Below the pieces are notes generated by a model that saw only the letters and a program-made list of their open reading frames with translations, was not told the origin of the DNA and searched no databases. From Bryoerythrophyllum caledonicum (Eukaryota; Streptophyta; Bryopsida; Pottiales; Pottiaceae): a stretch of 64,000 bases of DNA. The position numbers were made by a program, and so were the translations under genes. The stretch covers positions 4,692,553-4,756,552 of the forward strand of contig OZ020520.1 in assembly GCA_963971425.1 (NCBI GenBank). The letters are read 5' to 3'. This document shows positions 46,172-57,692 of the stretch, one piece after another (within the stretch, counting starts at the first letter, position 1; every line of letters starts with the position of its first letter).

Positions 46172-47385
46172 TTAAGAACGAGGAAAGAGTAGTCAAAAGA
46201 GAGGGTACCTTACTGAATTTTTCAAATAAATCTATTATTTCCTATGCTTGGAACTTGAGGTCCAGGTTTGATGATGTTAGTATTGAGCTAGTTCGGCAGT
46301 ACAATAAATAAAGAAGAGGGGATATCTTATTGAAACTCTCGCTGACTTCACAAATATCTCTATTATCTACTACACTTGGAATTTTGAAATCAAGGTTTGA
46401 TTTTTGTGCAAGTTTGGTGCTTAGGAGTATTTGTGCCATGTTGTCGAGAGTGGAGGAAATAGACAACACTTACTAGTTTTCCTACTCAGTGCTCATGCGA
46501 CTACCAAACCCAACACTGGGCCAGGTCGACACAATTTACACGTGCCAACTCCCAAATAAGCACTTGGTCATTTGTGCAAACGACACTATAGTCGCAGACA
46601 TGAGGTTTTGAAAGTGACCACTAGGTATGGTATTATAAGATTGGATGCAAAAAGAAGACAATTGCTTTTATGTTTTAAATTTATCCTCTCATGTAATGAA
46701 GAGGAAACAAAACTTCACCCAGGTATATTTTGGATTTTTATAAATAATGAATAGCTATGGAGGTACTTTTATATCCCAAACCCCCTCTAAGCTCTTTAAA
46801 ACATGCATTTTTCCAAGTCTTCATTCTTCAAATGTCAAAAATACTAGAGCATATGCACACTATCTTAGGTCAATGCCATAAATTACTTCAAGCTACCCAA
46901 TGGTCATATCATACACTTCTATGCAATTGCTCCTCCCATTTCTATTCACTCTAAACTTCACTAAAATTATCAAAATTTTACAATCACACTCAAAGGAGGG
47001 GATTTAAATATAAGATTGCTACGGAGACAACTTCTGTTGTTGTTTGATAAAAACCATTATTCAAGGAAGTAGTTTTAGATTCTTGAACATTTGAGGGTAG
47101 TTTATGATCCAAAACCACCTCCTAAGCTCCAATATAGATAAAAAGTTTTCCAAAATCTCAATGCTTGAAGGTTTCTTTTCCATCAAAGTTTTAAAAGGCT
47201 ACACCATACATGCCTATTTGAATCGATTTAATCACATTTCTTTCCTACCTCCATCTTGTTTTTGCTCATCATGGCTTTCCACAGCCTTGCCTTCAACCCT
47301 CGAATGACGGAGCCTATGACTGTGGCATCAATCCCAATTTCCATTTCAGGGCACTGTGCTCTAATTTTTCCTTAAATACTAACAG
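46172..47385. other. AT-rich intergenic DNA, nothing assignable
   Basis: Only short frames without domains are present. No repeat ends were found. Confidence 0.5.
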
Positions 47386-48745
47386 TTGACGCTTGCTTTG
47401 CAACGCACTAGTTCAACCATTTTAATGTAGTTTTTATATCACAAAATATATAAAAAAGAAAGATAACAACAATCTACATAAAATATAAATATGTCTTTGA
47501 AACCTATGTATGAATTTTAATAATGTAATAGAATAGAATAGGAAAAAAAAAATAGGTTTTAGATTTTTTGCATTTCAACATGGAATTTCAAAAATGTTTT
47601 GAACGTCAAATTTGTAATTAAAAGTTTCAAATTTGTTTTGGATAAGCATAAATTGCAACACACAAATGCAAATTTGACACACCTACAAACCCAAGACCCT
47701 AAATTTCAAAACCACGCGTTAAACCACACAACTATCAACCGCGCAGTCAACCATGCAGTCAATTGCACAGGACACGCGCAGATTATGATTTTAGTAGTAT
47801 GACTAGCAGTTGGCGCTTGCTTTGCAACGCATTAGTTCAACCATTTTAATGTAGTTTTTGTGTCACAAAATATTTAAAAAAGGTAACAACAATCTACATA
47901 AAATATAAATATGTCTTTGAGACCTATGCATGGATTTTAATAATGTAATAGAATAGAATAGAAAAAATAAATTAGGTTTTAGATTTTTTGCATTTTAACA
48001 TGGAATTTCAAAAATATTTTGAACGTCAAATTTGAAATAAAGAGTTTCAAATTTGTTCTGGACAAGTACAAATTGCAACACACAAATGCAAATTTTACAC
48101 ACCCACAAACTCAACTTGCAATTACAATCTCAATTTCACACACCCACAAATTCAATTTGCAATTACAATCTCAAAACTTGCAATCTCACCTCAAAACTTG
48201 TAATTTCAATCTCCACAACTCAAATATGCAATTTTGCAACTCCAACTTTGTATGCCAACCTCCAAGATCACAACTTCAACTTCACAACTTTTGTACTCCA
48301 AGTTTACAACTCATAATTTACAATTCAATCCTTAAGTGCTTAATTCAAAAAATATTTTGAACGTCAAATTTGTAATCAAGAGCACAAATTGCAACACACA
48401 AATGCAAATTTGACACACCAAGAAACTCAAGACCCTAAATTTAAAAAAAAGCGCAACAAACCACACAATAATTGGCAATTGGCGCTTGCTTTGCAACACA
48501 ATAGTCCAACCATTTCAATATAGTTTTTATTTTACCAAAAAAAAAAAAAACATGATTGACTACACGGTTGACCGCACAATTAACTGCACTATTGACCGCA
48601 CAATTAACTGCGCGGTTGACTACAACGTTTCTATAGTTCACTGCACGGTTCACTGCGTGGTTGATCGTTGCGTGGTTCACTGCGTGGTTGATTGTTGTGT
48701 GGTTCACTGCGCGGATTATGATTTTAGTAGTATGATTAGTGGAAT
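47386..48745. repeat. Head-to-tail repeat, three units with a terminal hairpin
   Basis: Three units start near 47,388, 47,812 and 48,481. Each opens with a hairpin-capable sequence (GCGCTTGCTTTGCAACGC in the middle unit: 7 bp stem with one bulge), followed by ACTAG, ATTAG or AATAG and then (T/C)CAACCATTT. Bodies share AACAACAATCTACATAAA and GATTATGATTTTAGTAGTAT. A hairpin shortly before CTAG, directly followed by TC, resembles Helitron 3' and 5' ends arranged in tandem, but this is tentative. Runs of GTTGAC and GCGCGGTT motifs lie in units 1 and 3. Confidence 0.5.
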
Positions 48746-49341
48746 TTTTTCTATTTCATTTTGGAGAGATGATATCACATGTCTTATCAATGTTCCAAAA
48801 ACCATAAATTTTTGTTGTGAAAATGTGAAATTATTGTGATATTATTATGAATTAATCTAGATGAAAATTCATATCAAATACAAAACTATGCTTGAAAATT
48901 CTGAAAATTTCACCAAAGGTGTACTTCATAGTGCAAAAATTTGTGGAGTAATTGAAACTTATATCTTCAGCTAAATTTAGAAAATCACTCAACCATGGTA
49001 AAGTTCAAATTACAAAAAACTTATTCAATCTTATGTATTTTTCAAAATTTCGAATTGGAATGAAAACTAGACTTCAAGATCTTCAAACTTTGGCATAAGC
49101 ATGTAGTCAAATTGAATGAGAAGCTAGTAATTTAATAAACCCCAATTTATACCTAAAAAGCCTAAATTCAAAACCGCCAGAACATCAACAATCCTCGAAT
49201 ATCATCAATTTCCACATCTCAAACCCTAATCCAGGTCGCTTAATCCAGGTCTCCACGAATGTTAGTTCAACGTCAAGCGTCATAAGAACGCAATGCCGAT
49301 TCCAATCCAATGCTCTTGGAACTTAAGAAATCCATGTTTTC
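48746..49341. other. AT-rich intergenic DNA
   Basis: No gene or repeat end was recognised. Confidence 0.5.
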
Positions 49342-49345
49342 TTAA

Positions 49346-50128
49346 CCCTTTACCGCCCAGCTATGTTTCTGGAAAAATCAAGATTTTTTTCTGTGAACCT
49401 GATTTTATGGAAATACAATGCCTAATATTGATATCTAACCTTACAAAATTGAACTTAACCCATGACCTTGAACTTTGGGGAAATTTTGCACAACATCCAA
49501 CGGTTGATGGAATAGGTTATAGTGTGTAAAGTTACTGTATAATGGTAGTGAAACTGTGGATTTTGGAGAGTGTACTACTTTAACCATCAATAGACTCTTA
49601 CAAGAATTTTTTTACTTTGAATTAGAGCGATTCACATGTGCACTAGGTTGATAGCTTTGCATTGACATATCATATGTGAAGAAAATATTTTAACATAATT
49701 ATTAGTGACTTTTTTCTACTTGATTGTATACAAAAATGTTCCAACCTTATACGAATCAAAACGGAAGTTTAATATGTGGAGAGAGAGAGATCAACAATCA
49801 CAAAACAATGAAGAATGTCTTGATGATGGAGTTCAATCAAAATTAAAGACCAAAATCAATGTGCATGTGTGCGAAATACAACATAGTATGTGGCATGGTA
49901 TTCATTGTATTCACTGTAGTTTAGTATATTTGGTGTATTTTGTGTTGTATTCCTTGCTTTTCCAAGAGTTCGGTAATTCAAATCATGATCTGATTGTTGG
50001 AGAGTGTTCATGTAATGTGTGCGCAAATCTGAACCTCGTATCTCAAAGCCTAATTCGTCATGGCTTTCATGCAAATTAAGCTTTAGCACCTCTAAAGTCC
50101 CATTTCGGGCTTCCTAGGCGATAAAGGG
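49346..50128 (+). mobile_element. TTAA-flanked element, CCCTTTA subfamily, copy 1
   Basis: This 783 bp element starts CCCTTTACCGCCCAG, ends GGCGATAAAGGG, and has TTAA on both sides. It is non-coding. It is homologous throughout to the copy at 51.2-52.0 kb in the same orientation, and its right end matches the fragment at 62.1 kb in inverse. It is probably a non-autonomous piggyBac-like element. Confidence 0.8.
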
Positions 50129-51216
50129 TTAACAACTTTGGAAGTGAATTCCAATTAGTGGATGGCATGACACCATGTCTATTCAACTTTTTAGTATGAA
50201 AGAGTTTGAAAGGCAAGGACATCAAAAGCAGGATTTGAGCCTCACCTTCAAAAGCAAGACAAGTGTAGATCCCCGTCGTCCCCAACGGAACAAGGGCAGT
50301 CTCTTGAGACCATGTCCTGGCCTGAGACCCTCGTCAGAAGCGATACCCTATCTTGGTCAAAGTCCTTGTCTTGGCACAATACCATGTACCTAGGTAATTC
50401 ACATTCTTTGGGTAATTCATATCCTAAAGCAATACAATGTCTCGGTGGCGGTAATTCACCTCAAGTATTTCATCTGATTAATTTTATCCCACTGGTCTAG
50501 GGATGTAACAACTTGAGACTGCTAGACAATGATTGCATTCTTTCTTTCTTTCATGTGCCTCTTTCTCAATTCCACGAAAGTCATTTGCATAGAAAATTGC
50601 CAAAATGGTGTCAACAAATATATAACCTCTCTTATAGCTCAATTCTACCCATATTATAATTTTATGTGTATGCTAAATCACACGCATGGACATCTTCATA
50701 GCTAGTAAACTTGTAACTTGTTCTTTGAACCAAGTGCTTTGATTGTGCCACTGATACTACCGTAGAAGCATACTCTTTTGCTTCAAAGAAGATGAAATTA
50801 AGTCGAGCGAAATCTTAAAGAGTGCCAAGATTCAAGAAGAAAAGATTCATCATACACACATGACACCATATTCATTATATTGGGAGATTTCCAGGACTTT
50901 GAAAGGTATGAATGGTTTTCCCAATAGAAACAGTTTGTGCACATTCAGCTCGACTTGAGCTGAATATGTACCCATATTGTACATATAGGACAAATTTCAT
51001 TGTGTAAATTCATTAAATATTTGCATGTTTAGCTCGACTTAAGCTTCATATAATATTTTGGGAGGCTCCCAATCTCCCAATATAATGAATATCATGGTGT
51101 TACATCATCAATTTCTACATAAAAATTGTTTGAATAATGTTTTTAAAATCTATTTTTTTTTAACCTTCAAACAAAAGTATGCTTATTGACATCTCCTTCA
51201 TGAAAGTTCTTCATTC
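50129..51216. other. Intergenic, contains one MITE
   Basis: No gene is supported. An inverted-repeat element lies at 50,863-51,102, and the rest is AT-rich. Confidence 0.5.
50863..51102. mobile_element. MITE with ATTCATTATATTGGGAGATT inverted ends
   Basis: Inverted ends share CACCAT and then ATTCATTATATTGGGAGATT over about 30 bp, enclosing about 180 bp with the direct repeat TTAGCTCGACTT(A/G)AGCT. No coding frame and no certain target duplication were found. Confidence 0.6.
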
Positions 51217-51220
51217 TTAA

Positions 51221-52016
51221 CCCTTTAGCGCCCACGTCATGTTTCTCCAAAACCACGAAATGTGCTAAAATTTTCCTTTGAACTAACTTTGATGAAAATA
51301 TAAAGCCTAATTTTAGTATCCAACCTTAAGAACTTGAACTCAATCCATGACCTCAACTTTGGAGAAAATTTGCACAACATCCAACAATTGATGGATTAGA
51401 CTATAGTCTTTAAAGCTACCGTATATTGGTAATGAAAATTGTGGACTTTAGAGGATAAACTATTTTATCCACCAATAGATTCTTGCAAAAAAAAATTTAC
51501 TTTGAATAAAAGAGGTTCACATGTGCACTGACATATCATGTGTGAGGAAAACATTTATACATGATTATTGATGATTTTGTTTTACTTTTGTCTACATGAT
51601 AGTATACAATAATGTTCCAAACTTATCCGAATTAAAAAAATAAGTTGTATGCAATGAGAGAGATCAACAATCACAAAACAATGAATAATCACTCATCGAC
51701 AAATTTTGATCAAAATTTAAGACCATAATCATTTTGCATGTGTATGAAATACAACATAGTTTGCGGCATGTTATTCACTGTATTTCAGTATATCTAATGT
51801 ATTTTGTGTGGTATTCATGGATTTTCCATGAGTTCTGTAACTCAAAATATTAATTGATATTTGTAGAGTGTTTTGTAATATGTGTGCAAATTTAAACTTC
51901 ACATTTCACAACCTAATTCCTCATGGATTTCATGCAAATTGAGTTTTAACACCTCTTGAGTGGGATCCTTTTAAAGGAATCTCTACTCCCATTTTGGATC
52001 TGTGGGCACTAAAAGG
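51221..52016 (+). mobile_element. TTAA-flanked element, CCCTTTA subfamily, copy 2
   Basis: This 796 bp copy starts CCCTTTAGCGCCCA, ends GGGCACTAAAAGG, and is flanked by TTAA. It shares segments such as AATTTTGCACAACATCCAAC or near matches with copy 1, including AATAGATTCTTGCAA. It is non-coding. Confidence 0.8.
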
Positions 52017-52437
52017 TTAAATCTCCTTCATTATATTTCACCAAAAGCACTTTACAACTACTACAACAGTATGTAGTGTGGATGCATTGATCATGTAAAT
52101 GAAAAATGATGTGGACCACATCAATTTTGGTTTTGGAACAAAATTAATGTGGATACATTTCAACTTGAGTCATGCTGCTCGCTGCCACCTCACCACAGCT
52201 CACCACCACCTCTCCATCAATCATATTAATTTTGTGTCAAAAATTTAGAAACTTCCCACATTATTTTCAGAGAACATGATTTGAAGTGGATTGATAATTG
52301 GGGAGTACCATTGTAATTTGCATTTACTGGAATTAGAGCAAGTTTTTTTAAATAGTCTAGTCTACAGTATATATACAATAAGTAATGTACTTGAAGTGCA
52401 AAGTCTATAGATGACCCAAAAACTATTTCTTTTTTAC
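52017..52437. other. AT-rich spacer between TTAA elements
   Basis: No feature was recognised. Confidence 0.5.
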
Positions 52438-52441
52438 TTAA

Positions 52442-53281
52442 CCCCTAAAGTGGAAAGCCCTCAAAACTGCCAAAAACCCTCAAAACTGCCCTCTTTCAAT
52501 GCAAGGTGAAAATTTTTAACTTTTGACAAATTTTCGAGTATATAACCGTAAGATCTAGTACCTAACTTGTACATGTACATGCATACCAAATCGTAGATTC
52601 AAATTCCTCACCATTTGTGAGATCGTGATGTTCAAAGTTGAAAAAAAAGATTTTTTCCTTGTTGTAGATTGGAAAACTAATGTTTTGGGGGCCAAAAAAA
52701 CCATTTTTGAAAGGAAATTTGACGTGAGGCTCTTCAAATTCTTGTTCCTATGTGAGTAAGGAATATGTCCATGTAATTTTCACACTCATAGGACCTATAA
52801 AACCTAAAGAAATGCTTAATTTTTCACATGGAGGTATGCTGAAATACAAATACAAATGCCCATTTTCAACAATTGAAAAGGCATGTAAAAAATTATTGGA
52901 TTGGAAATCCAAACGGTGAGATCATGCTTTACTACCTCTTTTACATGTGATAAAACAAAATTCTAAAAAAAGTGAAATCTCAACTTTTGGTGAATTTTTG
53001 AAGTTACTGCGATCTAATTGATTTTGGGCAGATTTTGAGAATAAATGAGCATATACCGCAGTTTTGGGCAGATTTCAGCATGCCCTAACAGTGTTTTCAA
53101 ACTTTGACCGTGAATATCTCCTAAAGTATGAGGAATTTTGAAGCATGAATAATGTCATTTTAAAGGTATGGGAAAACTCTACAATCTTCCAAAAGTTGAA
53201 CTTTACACGATCTAAATTTAGTAACTGAGAGCCTGACCAGAGTCAGATCGACCACATTCTGGTCGATTTCGACTTTAGGGG
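52442..53281. mobile_element. TTAA-flanked element, CCCCTAAAG subfamily
   Basis: The ends are CCCCTAAAG and CTTTAGGGG with TTAA on both sides, over 840 bp. The interior is non-coding and differs from the other copies, so it is a separate piggyBac-like non-autonomous subfamily sharing only the termini. Confidence 0.75.
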
Positions 53282-53720
53282 TTAAACTACACAATCTTCA
53301 TTTTAAGTTTCTCCGCAATGTGGAAATATTGTACACACAGGTCAATTTTTGCACCTCCCTGCTCCATGGTTTTGAAAATATGAATAACACCCAGCTAATA
53401 CATAGGTATTACCACTAGGTAATACATGGATATCACCTAGATGTTGCATGGATATCACTCTAGCATTACATGGATACCACCTAGAAAAATCTCTTGAATT
53501 TTCCAAAAAAATCGGGCATTTCTCCATTGCAAATGAAATATGTACAAAATTGATCAATGCCTAAAGTTAACTTTCCTCTTAGTAGCTTTTTAAGTTAGTT
53601 CGCATGTAGATAAATTCCCTTCTACAGATAGGGATGTATAGTGTTGTATTTTAATGACCTCCAAACTTAAGATAGTTGAAAAATCTTCAATTCAAAGGTG
53701 TAACTCTTGCTAAACTATAA

Positions 53721-53932
53721 TCCCTAAAGGACCAAGTACTATTCCCTCAAGAAACAATTTTTCAACTCTTTGATTGCAATTATATTTCAATCCGTACAGT
53801 AAAAAACGTCTCACAACAAATCTCATATAAGTTCAGAAGCAGATCCTACGCTTACATTCTCAAAAAGTTCATCCCGGTAGTTTTTACTCAATGAAGTAGA
53901 GATTCCTCTGAAATGCATTGGTCCTTTAGAGG
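53721..53932. mobile_element. Short TTAA-type MITE, 212 bp
   Basis: The inverted ends share CCTAAAGGACCAA or near match. The right flank is TTAA and the left flank is ATAA, a degenerate duplication. There is no coding capacity. Confidence 0.6.
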
Positions 53933-53936
53933 TTAA

Positions 53937-54746
53937 TACATTCCTTATATGCCACAAAGTAAAAGACATACGGTTTCCGAGTGACTTTCAATCCTTAAAC
54001 ATCCGAAGGTGACCACAACATTCTACATGTATGGTGTCGTATCCGAACACGATAAGGTTCAACTATTGAAATGACCTCCAAACGAAAGATGTTAGTTGAA
54101 GAACCTTCAATCCAAAGATACAACTTTAATACAATTTTTGTAATCCCAGAGTAAAATACATGTATTCCCAACTGACGTTTAAGGGTGAAGCACTAATTCC
54201 CCACACAACCAATCCCACAAGCGCACTCACCTCACCGCATCCAACCGCCACCAATCGCAGCGTAGAACGCGCTCCACCTTATCCACACCGCGTGGCCCCA
54301 AAACCACGACCCGAATCTACAATCCCGTAGATAACTCCCACCGAAGTCTACACGCCGACCACCGTAACGGATTTCGGGTGCCCCAACCTCTCGTCATGGG
54401 AAAAAATATCCAATCTCGACGAGTCCGATCGCGCATCGGTCGCGCCGCTGATCGAAAAGCTCAGATCGAGCACCATCGATCGACATGGATCGATGGCGCC
54501 TCGTCGCCATCATCACCGCCTTGGTGACGGGCTTCCGTGTGAAGTGCGCACCCGTGTGAAGTACTGGGCGCGACTGTCACCGTGTGTCGACAACGAGCTT
54601 TTTGGGCACCTTTTCCCTGCTTGCCACCGCTTCCTCTCGGTTCATAGTTTCCTGGCTCACATCGTCCTTCGTGGCCAGCCTCAGAGTGAATTCAGTACCT
54701 GGGTGCTAGATAGTTCTCGTTGAGTGCAGTGCAGTCTTCTCAGAAG
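53937..54746. other. Region upstream of the FLAP1-like gene
   Basis: The composition shifts from AT-rich to GC-balanced at about 54.2 kb. A + strand ATG at 54,485 opens a short hydrophobic frame (MDRWRLVAIITALVTGF) that stops after 24 codons. It could be an upstream reading frame or a relic. No other gene is seen. Confidence 0.35.
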
Positions 54747-54857
54747 TACACCAGTTTGATCAGGTTCGCGCTAGTTTTAAGGTTACACCAGTTTGATCAG
54801 GTTCGCGCTAGTTTCAAGATTACACCAGTTTGATCAGGTTCGTGCTAGTTTTGAGGT
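54747..54857 (+). repeat. Three tandem 37 bp repeats before the FLAP1-like start
   Basis: The unit begins TACACCAGTTTGATCAGGTT and continues CG(C/T)GCTAGTTTTAAGGT. It is repeated three times with few changes, ending 33 bp before the ATG. Its place implies that it lies in the 5' leader or proximal promoter. It contains the palindrome TGATCA. Confidence 0.85.
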
Positions 54858-54890
54858 TTCAGATTTGGATCAGGTTTAGGATTTGGCGTC

Positions 54891-57070
54891 ATGGCGCAGT
54901 TAGCAGTGATGGCAGCAGGTTGCGCGCACGGATTTGGTTTTCGATCACCTGCGGGTCTGGGTGAGCGGCACAGCAGTCTCTTCGGCACGGCGGTGCGGGC
55001 GAATCCGCGGAGAGTTTTGGTGAAGGGAGAGGATTCTAGGTGCGTGAAGGCGGTGATGGGCGATCAGGAGGAGGAGAGGGGGTGGTTGGAGAGGATAGGT
55101 GAGAGCGTGAAGCGCCTGTCGAAGCCGACCATGGCGGTGATGCTGAGCCTGATGTTGCTAGAGAACAGTCCCGACATGGCGGCGCTGGCTGCGAGCGGCG
55201 GGCGCGTGGGCGGGCGTGTGGGCGGCGGGAGCTCGTTCTCGAGCAAGTCGTTCTCCGCTCCGAGCCGGGCGTACTCCGGCGGTGGCGGCGGCGGCGGCTA
55301 CAGCGGCGGCTACAGCGCGCCCAGGCAGTACGTAGCGCCCAGCCCGCGATTCTCCTACGCCGTGCCCTACGCCGCACCATCGCCCTTCTTCGGCGGGGGC
55401 GTGTACGCCGCGCCCGCGTACGGGCTCGGACTGGGCGCCGGCGGCGTCTTCTTCTTCCTCATCGTCGGGTTCATCGTGCTGCAGGCGCTCTACGGGTTCG
55501 TGTCGGAGCGGTCCGGGTTGCGCGGCGGGTCCTCGATTCTGTCGGGGTCGCAACCTGTGAGTGTCTTGAAGCTGCAGGTATGTGTGCATGCCCCGAATCC
55601 CTACTCCCCGGATTAGTGTTCATTTCCTAGGATTGTTCACTAGCAGGATCTGAATCTCGAAGATTTGTAGATGAATATTTCGAGAGAGCATCCCTTAAAC
55701 AAACCGCCATCACTAAATGGAAAACTAGTAGATTGCTACCTTCAAAGATTGTTTCTCAGACTGCTAAAGTCGCATGAAAAACACTACATTATCAGGTGAA
55801 TAAATCAATTAGCGGAGTTAAGATTCCTCACATGTAGCTAAGCATGTTAGATTAGTCACATGCAGGAGAGAGAAATCAAAGTTCATTGGTGAGAGGAACT
55901 TCGCAATTTGAAAACCGCTAGAATTACGAATATTTCCTTGGCGGTTTGTCTGGACACTTCGAACAACGATCTATCAGGGGCTTTGAATTTCAAAGCAGGC
56001 CTTGATCATGGAACTGTATAATTGATCTTGTCTTCCTCATTGACCAATTTTGTGTTGCATTGACGTGATTCAGGTTGGCTTGTTGGGCATGGGACGGACT
56101 CTTCAACGAGACTTGGACAGAATTGCAGGGCAAGCTGATACAACGACAGCTGAGGGCCTACAACATATTCTCACCGGTGCGTAAAATTTACGATCATAAA
56201 CCTGCATGCAGACATTCACTAATTTGGCAGTTTCACACTTGCTAACATGAGGTTTTGTTCTTCGAAGTGCACTTGAAACTCACGAACAGAGAGGGCTTCC
56301 TGAAGCTAGGTGAAACTGCCAAATGGATAATGAATAGGCTCAACTCGTTTGAGTTTGGCTCTAACTAGAAGTTTTAAACACGGTAATGCTCATTCGGAAT
56401 GGTCTTTTTGATTGCAGAAACATGCTTGGCCCTGATGAGACATCCTGATTACTGCATCTCCGGCGTCACCTCGGTATGAATTCAAACCACTTTATGTATT
56501 TGGAGCTTCCTGCCATCTTTAAACCTAACAGATGTTTGAAGTGCAGCTAGCATCCGCATTTAGCAAGTTCGGAGTGAACATTGTTTTTTGTGTGTTACAG
56601 AATGATATGAACCGGTCAATAAGCGTAGCAGAGGAGCGATTCAACAGTCTCTCCTTGGAAGAGAGAGGAAAGTTCGATGAGGAGACTCTGGTGAACGTGA
56701 ATAACTTGAGGAAGCGGTCGGAAATGGGCGCACGCAGAGCCGAGCGGTTCAACAACGAGTACATCGTGGTGACGATTTTAGTGGCAGCTGAAGGCGAGTA
56801 CAAGCTTCCAACAATCAATGGTAACTCCGACTTGAAGGGTGCACTCAGGAAGCTGGGCTCCATACCAGCAGACGCCATTCAGGTACGTTCAAGATGTCAT
56901 GATCTTGTGATGTCAAAGTGGATTTGAATTAATCGAATACGTTCTAATTAGCTCTTGGTTTGTTGTGAATTTTGCAGGCTGTTGAGGTGTTGTGGACACC
57001 GCAAGATGAGAATGACACCTTAAGTGAACGGGAGCTGCTTCGTGACTACCCACTTCTAAGACCTTTGTAG
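54891..57070 (+). CDS. FLAP1: DUF1517 thylakoid-type protein, FLAP1-like
   Basis: Five exons (54,891-55,577; 56,074-56,176; 56,418-56,473; 56,601-56,882; 56,978-57,070) join in phase to 406 residues. The N-terminus looks like a chloroplast transit peptide. A hydrophobic segment (79-92) and a Gly/Ser/Tyr-rich linker (about 103-180) precede a transmembrane segment VFFFLIVGFIVLQALYGF (186-203). The C-terminal DUF1517 domain has ERGKFDEETLVNVNNLRKRS, NEYIVVTILVAAEGEYKLPT and AVEVLWTPQDENDT, ending DYPLLRPL. Arabidopsis FLAP1, in this family, affects photosynthetic acclimation to fluctuating light. The orthology rests on remembered sequence and should be checked against paralogues. The first ATG fits the transit peptide, and three tandem repeats lie just upstream. 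Confidence 0.85.
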
Positions 57071-57692
57071 ACATAGAAGAGTGGATTTAAAAATTTTGTT
57101 CGAGTGGTCTTGGCGAGAGTTTGGCTAGTTGATAGAAAGTAGATCATGAATTACGTGAAAGAGAAAATATTCTACAGATGTGTACAATAATAATGGTTTT
57201 TAACGAACAAGCTATTTGACGAAAACTGTCTGCGAAACCCGGTTGTCAACTGGATATAGAGCAGAGTGTTGCAGCTATTTTCTCTCCACTGAATGAGCGT
57301 TTAGAAGGATAATTAATTCTGCAATAATAAAAAGCCTCAGGCCGCCCTTAATGGATATTTAGAAGGATAAATAATTCTGCAATAATAAAAAGCCTCAGAC
57401 CGTCCTTAATGGATAGTTGCAGGACCATGGGAAATAGCTGCCGAATTCGAGATTTCTCGCCATAGCTATCAGGCTCACGGTTGTGGAAAAGAGCTGACGA
57501 ACTTTGTCTCTGCATCAGTTTCAAGATGGCCACCAGATTATCAAACTAAAGCATCTACGTACAACTTAACACAAAATAAGGCAGTACAGAACTAATTTTT
57601 ATGACCTTGCACCCAGTAACCTTACCAAAGCATAAAACTCTTGATTGACAAGCATGCTACAAGAACTACAATTATGGCGTTTTTCTATCACG
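57071..57692. other. Convergent 3' region of the FLAP1-like and RNase H genes
   Basis: Both genes end here. A 57 bp sequence beginning TTAGAAGGATAA is tandemly duplicated at 57,301-57,357 and 57,359-57,415, and each copy contains AATAATAAAAAG, a possible polyadenylation signal region. No gene was seen. Confidence 0.6.

Noticed and set aside
54747-54857. The three 37 bp repeats as a CRISPR array
   Set aside because: The repeats are directly adjacent with no spacers, and the context is a plant gene leader.
55036-55589. Arg/Pro-rich frames on the - strand across the FLAP1-like exon 1
   Set aside because: These are shadows of the Gly/Ser/Tyr-rich linker on the + strand, with low-complexity composition and no domain.
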